Positions 37,460 to 47,224 of a stretch of DNA of 64,000 bases are shown in pieces. This DNA comes from Paraburkholderia sp. BL23I1N1 (GTDB lineage: Bacteria > Pseudomonadota > Gammaproteobacteria > Burkholderiales > Burkholderiaceae). The DNA is taken from positions 5,580,001 to 5,644,000 of the forward strand of contig NZ_RAPV01000001.1 in assembly GCF_003610295.1 (NCBI RefSeq), in the 5' to 3' direction. The position numbers were made by a program, and so were the translations under genes. The notes below the pieces were generated by a model, which saw nothing but the letters and a program-made list of their open reading frames with translations, searched no databases and had not been told where the DNA came from. Each line of letters begins with the position of its first letter. The first letter of the stretch is position 1.

Positions 37460-37638
37460 AAAGGTACGACTACCCCAAGGACGTCATGCCGGGCGACGAG
37501 CTTTCTATCGCCTACGGACTCACGATCGATGAAGCGATGACTCCCGAACTGGTCGCCGACTATGCCTGCCACTGTGGGACGAAGCGGTGTACCGGTTCGA
37601 TGCTGGCCCCGGTGAGCGGATATCAGGCGCGCCCGTGA
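37408..37638 (+). pseudogene. C-terminal fragment of a SET-domain protein
   Basis: The 76-codon open stretch has no proper start. It reads PGDELSIAYGLTIDEAMTPE then YACHCGTKRCTGSMLAP, which matches the end of a SET lysine-methyltransferase domain (the GEELTxDYG motif and the post-SET C-x-C-G-x4-C-x-G zinc motif). The N-terminal two thirds, including the pre-catalytic part, are absent. It lies between the inverted repeat and parDE and looks like debris from an earlier rearrangement. Confidence 0.6.
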
Positions 37639-37778
37639 CAGAAGCATCCAGCTTTTCGTTCGAAAGGGATCGGCGCCGGACGGACGGGCCATGAAGCTGT
37701 GCCCCGTCCCGTCGCGCGCAGCCGTTACGTCATCTCTGCAAGCCCGGCGCGCCTTGCCAGCACCCCCGTCGACGGAGT

Positions 37779-37791
37779 AGGATTAAATCCT
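37779..37791. promoter_or_regulatory. Candidate ParD operator
   Basis: AGGATT-A-AATCCT is a perfect 6-bp dyad that ends 18 bp before the parD ATG. It overlaps the expected promoter and is a natural site for autorepression by the ribbon-helix-helix antitoxin. Confidence 0.45.
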
Positions 37792-37809
37792 GTCAGCCTG
37801 GAGAGCGCC

Positions 37810-38079
37810 ATGCGTACCACACAGCAGTTCAGCATTACCCTGCCCAACGAGATGGCCGAGCTCATCCGCACCAAGGTCGCCAGCGGCGAATACGCGTCTG
37901 AAAGCGAGGTGATCCGCGACGGGCTACGCACCCTGGCGGCCCGCGACAGGGCCATCGAGGCCTGGTTGCGTGACGAGGTGGTGCCTGCGGCCGAAGCGTT
38001 GCGCGCGGAGCCCGCGCGCGCGCTCACGCCCGAGCAGGTGCGCGCTCACCTGGCGAGGAAGCGTTCGGGCGCCGCATGA
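37810..38079 (+). CDS. parD: ParD-family antitoxin
   Basis: This 89-residue protein has an N-terminal ribbon-helix-helix DNA-binding domain (about 1-45: TTQQFSITLPNEMAELIRTKVASGEYASESEVIRDGLRTL) and a helical toxin-binding tail (LTPEQVRAHLARKR). The ATG at 37810 follows a TGGAGAG site; an upstream frame start at 37699 is rejected. The stop overlaps the toxin start by 4 bp. It should neutralise ParE and repress the pair. Confidence 0.88.
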   Translation: MRTTQQFSITLPNEMAELIRTKVASGEYASESEVIRDGLRTLAARDRAIEAWLRDEVVPAAEALRAEPARALTPEQVRAHLARKRSGAA

Positions 38080-38396
38080 ACTACCGGGTGCAGTTTGCCC
38101 CGGAAGCGCGGGACCAGCTTGAGGACATCGAAAGGTTTATCCGTGAAGCGGGTTCGCCCATCACGGCGGCCCAATATGTCGACGCCATCGTGAGTTTCTG
38201 CCTGCGCCTGCAGACGTTCCCTGAGCGCGGCGTGGCGCGCGATGATCTGTTGCCTGGCCTGCGCATGACCCACTACCGGCAGCGCGCCGTGATTGCTTAC
38301 CTTGTGGATCACGAGGTGGTGTCAATCGTTGGCGTGTTCTACGGCGGACAGGCCTGGGGACCGTCTTTCGCGGACCCGACGGAGCACGACCACTGA
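38076..38396 (+). CDS. parE: ParE-family toxin
   Basis: This 106-residue member of the RelE/ParE superfamily reads MNYRVQFAPEARDQLEDIERFI, then the conserved PERGVARDDLLPGLRMTHYRQRAVIAYLVD and VSIVGVFYGGQ. ParE toxins of this branch poison DNA gyrase. ATGA overlap with parD shows translational coupling. The pair probably stabilises the accessory region. Confidence 0.87.
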   Translation: MNYRVQFAPEARDQLEDIERFIREAGSPITAAQYVDAIVSFCLRLQTFPERGVARDDLLPGLRMTHYRQRAVIAYLVDHEVVSIVGVFYGGQAWGPSFADPTEHDH

Positions 38397-38539
38397 TGAC
38401 GCGCCCGCACCGTGTCGCCGACGCGGGCGCTCGGCGCGCAATCGTCGGGTCAGTCGGTGAGCACGGCAGGAAATTGAGAAGCACGGTCAAATGGATTAAT
38501 CTCGTCACCCTGACCAGCAAACTGTTCTGAATCCGACGG

Positions 38540-39412
38540 ATGCAGCTCGACATTTTCAACGACAGCCGCGACGTGATGCTGCGCAACGATGTCCTGTCAG
38601 CGTTGCAGCAGTATGATGCGGCGGACGCGCGGCGCGCGCTGCGGGCCCTTGCGAACGAGTATCCGGACGACGTCGCCCAGGTGTATTTCGGGTCGATGGT
38701 CAATGCCCTCGAGGGTCGATCGACGGCACCGTTTTGCCGTCACGAAGCCGCCCTGCAGGCTTGCCAGGCGCTGTCTCACGAAGTCCAGCCCGCAGTCGCG
38801 CGCGCGTTCCCGGGGCAGAGCGGGGCGACCTGGCTCGCACCGCTCTGGGTAGAACTGGCCGGTCGCGCCGCTGCGCTGCCTTTCCGTGCGGAGCACGCAG
38901 ATGCGCACGCGGCGCCGCTCTTCCTGCTTGCTGCGAGGTGGGCCGAGGCCTCTGATGCGATATCTCGCATCGCGTCCTGGCGACGGATTCCGGCGCCGCT
39001 GTGCTGGATGACGGAAGCACGTTACCGGCTCGATGGTCTGGACGCCGCCTGGCCGTTTCTGGTGGAACTTGCGTGGCTTTCGCCATCCCGGTTTGACCAG
39101 CTTTTGAGCCGGCTTGACGACGCGTGCGTCAACAGGTTGCGGCGCGCCTTCGATATGTCGTTTGAGGGCGCTGGCGACCTCGGCGATCTCGCATGGTTTC
39201 CGGCGTGGGTACTCACGGACAAGACCGGCCTCGCGCCGCTGTTCAAACGGGCGGAGCCTTCGCGACAGAATGCGCCCGAGCGGGCGGCGAAGGTGATGCT
39301 CGGGTTACTCAGCCTGGAGCGTCAGGGCCGGCATCACGAACTGCTGGAAACCCGGCGCGAACTGCAGGCGCTCAACGGGGCGCTGTACGCTGCCTACATG
39401 AAGACGCGCTGA
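38540..39412 (+). CDS. Uncharacterised 290-residue helical protein
   Basis: I do not recognise this protein. It starts MQLDIFNDSRDVMLRNDVLSALQQYDAADARRALRAL, has no signal peptide or membrane segment, and is rich in Ala, Leu and Arg with the pattern of stacked helices (TPR or HEAT-like). It has no visible catalytic motif. The next gene follows after 15 bp, so the two are almost certainly made together. A role in protection or in a toxin-like or chaperone function cannot be judged from sequence. Confidence 0.7.
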   Translation: MQLDIFNDSRDVMLRNDVLSALQQYDAADARRALRALANEYPDDVAQVYFGSMVNALEGRSTAPFCRHEAALQACQALSHEVQPAVARAFPGQSGATWLAPLWVELAGRAAALPFRAEHADAHAAPLFLLAARWAEASDAISRIASWRRIPAPLCWMTEARYRLDGLDAAWPFLVELAWLSPSRFDQLLSRLDDACVNRLRRAFDMSFEGAGDLGDLAWFPAWVLTDKTGLAPLFKRAEPSRQNAPERAAKVMLGLLSLERQGRHHELLETRRELQALNGALYAAYMKTR

Positions 39413-39427
39413 GAAGGTCCACAGAAC

Positions 39428-40645
39428 ATGTCACGAACCGCTTCTCACAAATGGGTGTTCGCCGCGCGGTTCCGGCGTGGCGCCTTCGGCTGGAAATCCG
39501 CATTGCCGATCCAGCGTCTGAAGGAGGCCCTGACCGAAATCCGGCAGGTCGCCCGTGCAGATCCTGTTCTCGCGGCCGACGGCGCGGTCGCCCTGCTCGA
39601 AAAGCTTTCGCCGGCGCTCGAGCAGGTAGACAGTTCGTCGGGGGCGATTGGTACCGCTGTGAATCGCGCCATCGATGCGCTGGTGCCGGTCATCGCCGGG
39701 GTGGACGTGCCGGTTCCGGTCCGCACGCGTTGGCTGGAACGCCTGTTTGACGCGCTCCAGGACGACCGGATGCCGTATATCGAACAGCTGGGCGATCGCT
39801 GGGGCGAGCTTTGCGCCTCACTCACGATCGCGTCCGCATGGGCCGACCGGCTGTTGCCGGTGACTGCGCGTGTGATGGGCGCTGCAGGTCTGGGGGAGCA
39901 TTTCGCGGGTACGACCGCCTGCCTCAGCGCACTGAATGCCGCCCGCCGCCATGAGGAACTACTCGCTCTTGTGAATGGCGCGCGCCTGAACTGGTGGGGG
40001 TATCGCCAGTACGGGGTAGATGCACTGATCGCATTAAATCGTTCGGCTGAAGCACTGCGTTATGCGGAAGCGTCGAGGGGGCTGAATGCGCCCACTGCCG
40101 CCATCGCCCGCAAATGCGAAGCGATCCTTCTGTCGAAGGGCATGACGGACGAGGCATATCGGCGCTACGCGATCGAGGCCAATCAGGCCACCACGCATCT
40201 CGCGACGTTCCGTGCCATCGCGAAAAAATATCCGGACAAGGGTTCCAGCAGCATTCTCCACGACCTGGTCGCGAGCAGTCCCGGCGCCGAGGGGAAATGG
40301 TTCGCCGCCGCGAAGGACGCCGGCCTTCTCGATCTGGCGGCGTCGCTCGCGATGCACGGCCCCGCCGACCCGCGAACCCTGACGCGGGCCGCACGCGATT
40401 TCGCCGTACAGGCGCCAGCGTTTGCGATGACTTGTGGTACGGCGGCGCTGCAGTGGATAGACGCAGGTTTTGGCTATGAAATCACCAGTGGCGATGTACT
40501 CGATGCCTATTCCTCGCTCTCACAGGCGGCGCTCGCGAGTGGCATGACGCGCGACGAGCTTAACCGGCAGTTGCGCAATCAGTTCGCAGCCAAGCCAGGG
40601 CATTCGGTTGTCGCCACGGTGCTGGCGCATCATTGGGTCGCATGA
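39428..40645 (+). CDS. Uncharacterised 405-residue helical-repeat protein
   Basis: This protein starts MSRTASHKWVFAARFRRGAFGWKSALPIQRLKEAL. Helical pairs recur through the middle (SAEALRYAEASRGLNAPTAAIARK). A Trp/Lys-containing motif PGAEGKWFAAAKDAGLLDLA lies near 280-300. Its C-terminal half resembles the solenoid-like tails of large conserved proteins that I cannot name. It is cytoplasmic by prediction and part of the pair starting at 38540. No catalytic residues are evident. Confidence 0.7.
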   Translation: MSRTASHKWVFAARFRRGAFGWKSALPIQRLKEALTEIRQVARADPVLAADGAVALLEKLSPALEQVDSSSGAIGTAVNRAIDALVPVIAGVDVPVPVRTRWLERLFDALQDDRMPYIEQLGDRWGELCASLTIASAWADRLLPVTARVMGAAGLGEHFAGTTACLSALNAARRHEELLALVNGARLNWWGYRQYGVDALIALNRSAEALRYAEASRGLNAPTAAIARKCEAILLSKGMTDEAYRRYAIEANQATTHLATFRAIAKKYPDKGSSSILHDLVASSPGAEGKWFAAAKDAGLLDLAASLAMHGPADPRTLTRAARDFAVQAPAFAMTCGTAALQWIDAGFGYEITSGDVLDAYSSLSQAALASGMTRDELNRQLRNQFAAKPGHSVVATVLAHHWVA

Positions 40646-40834
40646 CGTCGCGGTGCATCCAGGTCACCGGGAGCGCGGCTCACGCAAGACCTGTGGCCCG
40701 GCGTGCTGTCGTCAACGGGCGGGCCCGAGCCTGTGGGATGAGCGCCCGTTATGCCGCCGATGACTGAACTGAAGCGTAATGCGGTTGTTGCCGGCAGTTT
40801 TACGACAGACAGAAGTCTGTACAGGACTTGCATC

Positions 40835-41218
40835 ATGAAAGAGTACAACCCCGGGTGCGCACCCGAACCTGAATCATGGCTCGAACTCGACGAACAGGAG
40901 CGAATTGCTCTTGTCGAAACGTATCACCGCGGCGCCCGGATCAAGCTTCCCAACGTCACGGCACACGCTGCGCTACACGCGATCGTCGAAAACCAGATTG
41001 CCCTGAACCTTGAGCCCGTGGTCCGGGCGATGGATCGCCTCGAGAAAGAAGGGCTTACGCGACACGACGCGGTTCACGCAATCGGCTCAGTCGTCGCAGA
41101 GCATCTGTTTGATATTTTGAAGACGAATCAGAACGACGATGCTGCGACTTCGCAGGCGCGTTATTACGCGGCGGTGGAGCGGTTGACCGCAGCAAGCTGG
41201 CACAGAGGAGAACACTGA
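40835..41218 (+). CDS. Conserved small protein of unknown function
   Basis: This 127-residue protein starts at ATG 40835 (MKEYNPGCAPEPESWLELDEQERIALVETYHRGARIKLP). It has a conserved-looking core with HAALHAIVENQIALN and THDAVHAIGSVVAEHLFDIL-like helices (here RHDAVHAIGSVVAEHLFDIL). I recall the type as a widespread small bacterial family but cannot name it. A 6-bp dyad, ACAGAC-AGAA-GTCTGT (40805-40820), lies 15 bp before the start. The stop overlaps the next, broken gene by ATGA. Confidence 0.7.
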   Translation: MKEYNPGCAPEPESWLELDEQERIALVETYHRGARIKLPNVTAHAALHAIVENQIALNLEPVVRAMDRLEKEGLTRHDAVHAIGSVVAEHLFDILKTNQNDDAATSQARYYAAVERLTAASWHRGEH

Positions 41219-41292
41219 TGCCGATACCATCGAAACTTCAGCCGTGGTTTGAAGCGAGGCAGCGTTTCAGATTGAGCCATGCTCATATCTAG
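41218..41292 (+). pseudogene. Truncated small gene cut by an IS6-related remnant
   Basis: The 24-residue frame reads MPIPSKLQPWFEARQRFRLS then HAHI and stops. The family it resembles continues with a helix of the QMARELGMNPKKFG type. It overlaps the preceding gene by ATGA, so the two formed an operon before the break. The sequence after 41292 is unrelated. Confidence 0.55.
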
Positions 41293-41497
41293 AAAAGCCG
41301 CGTACGCATCGAGCATCCGGACCTGCCCACCGATCGCGCGGCGGCCGCCGGCGAACCGGTCGCTATCCTGTGGAGGCGCGCCACCACGTCAGCGGGGCGA
41401 CGCTCGACGCGCTGCAGTCGGTCGCCGCCGCCCGCGACGGACTGGGCCGCATCGAGGCGCCCCTTCGCGCCGCGGGTGGCCGCGCAGGTCGAGGTCG

Positions 41498-41786
41498 CCC
41501 CAGCGGATGCCTGCGCTGGCGAAACACGCGGGCCAGCACCGGCAGGATCTTCAGCGCCCAGCGATGCACGGTAGCGTGATCGACGGCTACACCCCGTTTG
41601 GCCATCATTTCTTCGAGCTGATGCAGGCTTAGCGGGTAGGCCGCATACCAGCGCACGCACACCAGCATGATATCCAGCGGGTAGTGAAGGCGCTTCAGAA
41701 CCTTTCGAAGGTTCGATGTTTCGAGCTGCAGATGGACCGGTTTCATGGAGTCCAGCTTAACCGGACTGGCTTACTTCGACAGAGCC
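41498..41786 (-). mobile_element. IS6-family insertion sequence remnant
   Basis: From ATG 41746 leftward the frame encodes the first 83 residues of an IS6-type transposase (LRKVLKRLHYPLDIMLVCVRWYAAYPLSL then VAVDHATVHRWALKILPVLARVF). This is the HTH region; the DDE domain is absent. A terminal repeat-like GGCTCTGTCGAAGTAAG sits at 41770-41786 outside the gene, marking the outer end. The inner end is lost. Sequence at 41293-41497 is not assigned. Confidence 0.8.
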
Positions 41787-42131
41787 ACGAAAGATTCGGT
41801 AAACGCTCGTCGGATGGATTTCGCGTCGACCCTTGCTGATTCCTGTCGATCGGCAGCATGTGCCACTGGCACTCAAGGTACAGCGCCTTCAGGATGTGGT
41901 TGAACAACAACCAACGGGGCAACTAGCGTCTATGACACACATTGACTGACATCCACAAATAACCGAGCTTGACTCTCGGGGAGTCCTTGCGAGCAAAATC
42001 AGCCGAAACCAGTTTCACAGAGACGAGGGGCGATGCTGTGGGCATCGGTCCGTCTTGTGTGGGTGCGCTGCCCCGCGGTCCGGTCATCCGCTGGTATATT
42101 CGGCGGAACAGACAAGACCGGAGAAGATGCG
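41787..42131. other. 345-bp remnant region
   Basis: No intact gene is seen. A short minus-strand stretch near 41810-41920 reads LFNHILKALYLECQWHMLPI and may be transposase debris of an unidentified family. The promoter of the DUF1275 gene should lie at its right end. Confidence 0.4.
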
Positions 42132-42833
42132 ATGAATCTGGATGCGGCTAGCCGAAGCCGGGGCGTGGCGGTGCTGTTGACATTGTCCGGCGGATTTCTC
42201 GACGCATTTACCTATGTCGGTCACGGGGGCGTGTTTGCTAACACAATGACGGGGAATGTGGCACTGCTTGGTATCGAAGTCGCGGCCGGGAACTGGGCGC
42301 AAGCGACCCGTCACATCCCTCCACTAGTCGCGTTCGTGTTCGCGGTGTTCGTGGTTCACCTGTTGCGCCTGGACGCCGTCGCGCGTTCGATCCGGCGTCC
42401 TGCGCTCATCTGTCTGCTACTCGAGATCGTGTTCCTGGCCATCGCATCGAGTGGTCTGGTCGGGGCTTCGGAAGTCTGGCTTATTCCGGGCATTTCGTTC
42501 GTCGCCACGCTGCAGACCTTGTCGTTTACACATCTCGAGAATCTGACCTATACGTCGGTCATGACGACCGGGAATCTGCGACGGGCTGCGAAGAGGCTGC
42601 TGGAAGGCCTGATTCCAAGATACGACAGGACAGCGTTGCGGGATGCATCACTGCTCGGAATGGCCGGTTTCAGTTTTTTCGCGGGCGCGGTGCTCGGGGG
42701 CGTTTCCACCCGCGTGTTGCACAGCGGGGCGCTATGGATTTCGGTTCTGCTTCTCGTGGGCGCGCTAATGCGGATGGTCCAGCTGGTTGTCTGGCCGGGG
42801 TCCAAGACTGGGTCGGAAGCGCCGCGTGCATGA
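42132..42833 (+). CDS. DUF1275 (YoaK-like) membrane protein
   Basis: This 233-residue inner-membrane protein starts MNLDAASRSRGVAVLLTLSGGFLDAFTYVGHGGVFANTMTGNV. The segment GGFLDAFTYVGHGGVFANTM is the DUF1275 hallmark. It has six predicted hydrophobic segments. The ATG at 42132 follows GAGAAG. The family is widespread with unproven function. It is intact, although remnants of mobile elements lie on both sides. Confidence 0.85.
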   Translation: MNLDAASRSRGVAVLLTLSGGFLDAFTYVGHGGVFANTMTGNVALLGIEVAAGNWAQATRHIPPLVAFVFAVFVVHLLRLDAVARSIRRPALICLLLEIVFLAIASSGLVGASEVWLIPGISFVATLQTLSFTHLENLTYTSVMTTGNLRRAAKRLLEGLIPRYDRTALRDASLLGMAGFSFFAGAVLGGVSTRVLHSGALWISVLLLVGALMRMVQLVVWPGSKTGSEAPRA

Positions 42834-43627
42834 GGATAGCCAAAGTTAGCATCGCACCCTCTCGTTTACAAGCAGAAAATCGCAGCTTCATTCACAGACA
42901 TGTGGGTAAACCTGAGCCCTCAGAGGTATCACTGCGTCTGCAGTTTGGAACGAGGTCTTTCCGGCTCAATCAGGCATCCTGTCAAAATCAACGCCCTCGA
43001 TCATCTCCACTATTTTCTCTAGATCCGTCGTACGTCTCGCGGCTAACTGTGCGCAGCGCGTCGATCATGGGGTTGTCGAATTTGACATCCTGGGTGTGTG
43101 TTTCGTGCTGACTCTGAATGAATCACACGTACGGACGAGAAACGTGTTTTCGCCCCAACCGAACGTTCCGTACCGGTTCAGTTGCAAGCTGCCGTTTCTG
43201 CCGACATAGAGAATCGCGGCGGCTTTGGTCGTCTGCAGCGCAATAAAAAGAGAACCGCTGTGCGACGCCGGGGCCGGTGGGGACGTCGACGACCTTGGGA
43301 AGCGATTACGCGCCGGCCGGATTGCATGGTGCGATACGCGATCGTCAGCAGCCACGCCCAAAGTCATCCTGACGGCCGAATCCAGAGACCGGGACGAAAA
43401 GAACCCATGCGTTTGTCCATGACGGAACCCATCGCAATGACAGGCGGTACGAGCCGTTTGTTGCGGTGCTCGTCATGGATCGAGCCGCCTTGGTGGTCTT
43501 TGGCAGGCACTGCTTTCGTGGCCCACGAGCCGTCGATGCAGGTCCGATACCAACGATGCGATTGCCCAAGCGCGAAAGCGCTCCAGACAATGGCCGGCCC
43601 CGGCCGTCACGTCATCCGCGATTCTGG
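42834..43627. other. 794-bp region without a convincing gene
   Basis: Open frames of up to 150 codons occur on both strands but lack family motifs. Frame switches on the minus strand between 43100 and 43600 suggest a decayed gene, for example ILYVGRNGSLQLNRYGTFGW on one frame and SWATKAVPAKDHQGGSIHDE on another. No function can be given. Confidence 0.4.
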
Positions 43628-43891
43628 TTAATGCGCCTCGATAAATTGCACGATCTCGCCGCTATCGCGCTTGAGGTACAGGTCGTCGCCCTTGATGCGC
43701 ACCTCGTTGCAGGCGTAGGGGATCTTGCTGCCCTTGCTGCAGACCTTGCCGTCCTGTGCTTTCCAGTCGCCGTGGTCTGCAAATCGAGCCGTTTGACGGC
43801 GCGTTGTTGCCGTGTTGCTGCCGGTGACAGTTAAACGCGCCAGGTGGCGCAAGAGCCGCACGTCATATTGCGGTTCTGTAGATGTTTCCAC
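43628..43891 (-). pseudogene. Fragment of a small hypothetical protein
   Basis: The 87-residue frame has a nonconserved N-terminus and then a compact end (GDWKAQDGKVCSKGSKIPYA, CNEVRIKGDDLYLKRDSGEI). The end resembles the C-terminal beta-rich part of small secreted proteins. The start lies across the IS6 boundary at 43872, so the 5' end has probably been replaced. I do not recognise the family. Confidence 0.4.
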
Positions 43892-43966
43892 ACACCCCGG
43901 CTCGGTCGATGGCTCTGCCGCGATAAGGATGGCAGGATGAGAAAGTCCCGATATGATAAGGATTAC

Positions 43967-44143
43967 TTAGATGACCAGCGAATAGAATTGCTCGGCAGCA
44001 GTCAACTGGATCCCAGCGGGTTTCATCTGCCCCTTCCTGATCATATGCATCACTTCGGTGCCCGACAGGATGATCCGGGCGCAACGAAAATCCTTGAAGC
44101 CCATCATCGGTTTGACAATCCGTTTGATGGGGCGATGGTCCTG
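43967..44143 (-). pseudogene. 3' fragment of the IS6-family transposase gene
   Basis: The frame downstream of the intron reads QDHRPIKRIVKPMMGFKDFR and GTEVMHMIRKGQMKPAG, ending YSLVI-stop. This is the C-terminal part of IS6 transposases, including the final DDE glutamate region (EQDHRAIKR in the family). Together with the 5' fragment about 85 residues of the catalytic core are missing. Confidence 0.82.
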
Positions 44144-44184
44144 GTCGGGTAGCAGCAGTGCATTGCTGCGCTGCTGCCCCCTAA

Positions 44185-44218
44185 GAACCGTACGTGCGCC
44201 TTTAGGAGCATACGGCTC
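44185..44218 (-). ncRNA. Group II intron domain V
   Basis: The 34-nucleotide segment begins GAGCCGTATG and ends CGTACGGTTC, folding into the catalytic domain V hairpin with its AAAGG-side bulge. It matches bacterial group II domain V in length and in the conserved basal stem. Domain VI follows at 44144-44184. Confidence 0.88.
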
Positions 44219-44260
44219 AAGCCTCTGCAAAGGCATCTGTCGACACCCGGTAGTACAACT

Positions 44261-45212
44261 TCATCTTCCGGCGTATTGCGGATTTCTACGGCAATTGAGA
44301 TGGTGCACTTGAAGGTTGCTTGCTGCATCCGTCCCGCCATCAGTTTGCTTCACAATATGTGTAACATCCCAGCGGGTGTCCATTGTGATGGGCTGCTGAC
44401 AGTTGGAACACATGCCATCTTGCCTTAGCCATACACGGTACAGCTTACGGCGACCTCGCGCTGAGTTCAGCATCTTCTGGCCCCATCGGGATTCGAAGTA
44501 CGGCGCCCATTGCGGATCGTGCGGATTGGCTCCCGCTTTGATCTTGACATGCCGTTTTATTGGCGTGTCCGATTCCTTCAGCAAGGTGGCCTCTCTTGTC
44601 GTGCCATCCTCTTTTTGTTCTGTGGCGACAAATACCCAGTCCCGGAGGCCCTTGGCCTTGAAGTATTTGGCTTTTATCCATCGGGCGCCTTTTTTAGGGT
44701 GCCTTCTTGCCGCCCATCGCCATAGCATTGACCAGACCTCGTGATCAACCCGATTGAAGGCTTTCTTGGCGACTACATGGCTGTGGTAATTCGCCCATCC
44801 TCGTAAAACAGGATTGAGCAGCCTTATCAGGCTCGCCTGTTTAGCCGTCTTGTTGGCCCTGATGATTTCACGGACTTTGTCAAGATGTGCTTTGACGTTC
44901 GCTTTCGACGGTTTCATCAAGAGCTTGCCGTTGTACTTGCGAATGTTCCATCCGAGGAAATCAAACCCGTCCTTGATGTGCGTTATCCTGGTCTTTTCTG
45001 GCGATAAGACCAGCCCGCGTTCCGACAGAAATTCAGCGACTGCCGGCTTGACCTCATGTTCCAGCCACTCTTTCGAGTGACCGCTAATAATGAAATCGTC
45101 CGCGTAACGCACCATGTTCATTTTCAGTCCCCTCTGCTTCGCTCGCGGGAACTTTTCCGCTAGCATCGCTTCGAGGCCATCGAGCGTCATGTTGGCTGCC
45201 ACCGGTGAAATA
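44261..45212 (-). pseudogene. ltrA: C-terminal part of the group II intron reverse transcriptase
   Basis: The frame holds the catalytic MNMVRYADDFIISG motif, the thumb/maturase domain (RLLNPVLRGWANYHSHVV) and an HNH endonuclease domain (CSNCQQPITMDTRWDVTHIV, then NLQVHHLNCRRN). It begins at GGVISPVAANM, the piece after the interruption. Its partner is 47223-47816. Joined, the two give a protein of about 520 residues, normal for LtrA proteins with HNH. Confidence 0.88.
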
Positions 45213-47224
45213 ACGCCACCAACAACATAGCAAACTCGCGAGTAAGATGGGCTCTACGCATTTCAAGGGAGTGTCTGGCGCCGTGGTCCAGAGGATGTCC
45301 TGACGTCGATGCAGTGCTCGTCCTTGAGACCGTTGCTCCCGCTGACCGGGAGAGACATCAATGACACGAGGACGACGCAAGCACTGGCACGTGCGTCTCG
45401 CTTTCGAGCCGAACCGCTTCGCCCACGAACAGTTGCAGAAGACGTACGAGCAGCTCAGCCCGATACAGGCGCGCACCACGGCGCAGGCGCCGGTTGCGAA
45501 GCACGCCCCACGTAAACGCACGGCTACCACGCGGGGGAAACAATGAGCACCGCCGCAATGGTCGCGCTCTATGCGCGAGTATCCTCGGAACAGCAAAACA
45601 AACGCGGCACCATCGACAGCCAGATCGCGGCATTAAAGGAGCGCATTTCGGCTGACGGCGCGCAGATCGTCGAGGACATGTGTTTCGTCGACGCCGGCGT
45701 GAGTGGCGCGACGCTGATCAGGCCACAGCTGGAGCGACTCAGGGACTGTGCCGCGCTCGGTGCGATCGATCAGCTATACATCCTGTCACCAGACCGTCTG
45801 GCGCGCAAATATGCGCACCAGGCGCTGCTGATGGAAGAGTTCTCGGCCTGCGGCGTCCAGGTGGTGTTCCTCAATCACGCAATCGGTACGACGCCGGAAG
45901 AGTCGCTGCTATTGCAGATGCAGGGCATGATTGCGGAATACGAACGGGCGAAGATCGCCGAGCGTCACCGTCGTGGCAAGCTTCACGGCGCAAAACGCGG
46001 CAGCGTCAATGTGCTGTCCGGGGCACCCTACGGCTACCGCTACATTCGCCGGCAGCTCGACGGAACGCCGGCCCGGTACGTTATCGAATTGCCCCAGGCT
46101 GCAACGATCCGGGCGATCTTCCAGTGGGTGGGGATGGAGCGCCTGAGCATAGGGGAAGTGGTACGCCGCCTTACCGAATCGGGTACTGTGACGGCGTCGG
46201 GCAAGCCATACTGGGACCGCAGCGTAGTGTGGGGGATATTGCGTAACCCGGCGTACATGGGGCGGGCCGCGTTCGGCAAGACGCAGTCGCGCGATCACCT
46301 GCAGGTACGCGTGCGTGCCCAGCGCCACAGTGCCGACGTGCCCAGAAAGCAGCACTCGACAACACGCACTGACCCGCAGGACTGGATTGAGATTGCGGTG
46401 CCGGCCATCATCAGCGAGGCGCTGTTCCAGTCGGCTCAGGAACAGCTTGCCGAGAACCGCAAGCTGGCACGCCAGAGGCGTGATGGTGCGCCGCTACGCC
46501 TGCTGCAAGGGTTGACGGTTTGTGGCCAGTGCCGTTACGCCTATTACGCAAAGAAAGTGAGCAAGGCTGCGGCCAAGGGACATCAGCGTGACTACGCCTA
46601 TTACCGCTGCGTTGGAACCGATGCCTACCGTTTCGGTGGCCACCGCATCTGTGACAATCTGCAGGTGCGAACGGATAGGCTCGATGATCTGGTATGGCAA
46701 CAGGTCGTCGAATTGCTTAGACATCCAGAGCGACTGAAGAACGAATATGAACGTCGACTGAACATGATGGAGCGTGATGAAAAGGGCGGCTTCGACACGG
46801 CCAGCCTGGAAAAGCAGCGGCTTCAGCTGGACAAAGGCAAGTCCCGGCTGATCGACAGCTATGCTGACGGCATCATCGACAAGACGGACTTCGAGCCGAA
46901 GATGCAACAGTTGAAGAACCGGCTGGAACAGATTGACGGGCAGATCCAGGAATCCCGGCGCCATGCGGTGGTGCAAAGCGAGCTGTTCCTGGTCGTCAAC
47001 CGGCTCGAGGAATTTGCAACTGCTGTCACCGAGAAACTGGATACGATCGATCTCGAAATGAAGCGCAAGATCGTATTGGGGCTGGTCAAGCGCGTCGAAA
47101 TCCACAAGGATGAAATCGTCGTTGTGTTCAGCATCGACCCACAGCCGCAGGTTCTCGGCAGCGAGGATTCGAAGGATTCAGACGACGGAGTGAATAGTAT
47201 GCAACATTGTACGAGGCGTAACCA
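45213..47224 (+). mobile_element. 2-kb serine-recombinase element inside the intron reverse transcriptase
   Basis: The reverse-transcriptase motif GTPQGGV-ISPVAANM is split between 47224 and 45213. Both junctions share the dinucleotide AC on the plus strand (GT in the coding strand), as expected for a large serine recombinase with a 2-bp crossover. The element carries only a 61-codon gene and the recombinase gene. No terminal inverted repeats or target duplication are visible. Confidence 0.75.
45361..45546 (+). CDS. Small basic protein coupled to the serine recombinase
   Basis: This 61-residue, strongly basic protein (MTRGRRKHWHVRLAFEPNRF, then AHEQLQKTYEQLSP) has a stop that overlaps the recombinase start by ATGA. 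Short basic proteins in this position accompany related serine-recombinase elements in proteobacteria. It may aid DNA binding or act as a directionality factor; this is inference. Confidence 0.6.
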   Translation: MTRGRRKHWHVRLAFEPNRFAHEQLQKTYEQLSPIQARTTAQAPVAKHAPRKRTATTRGKQ

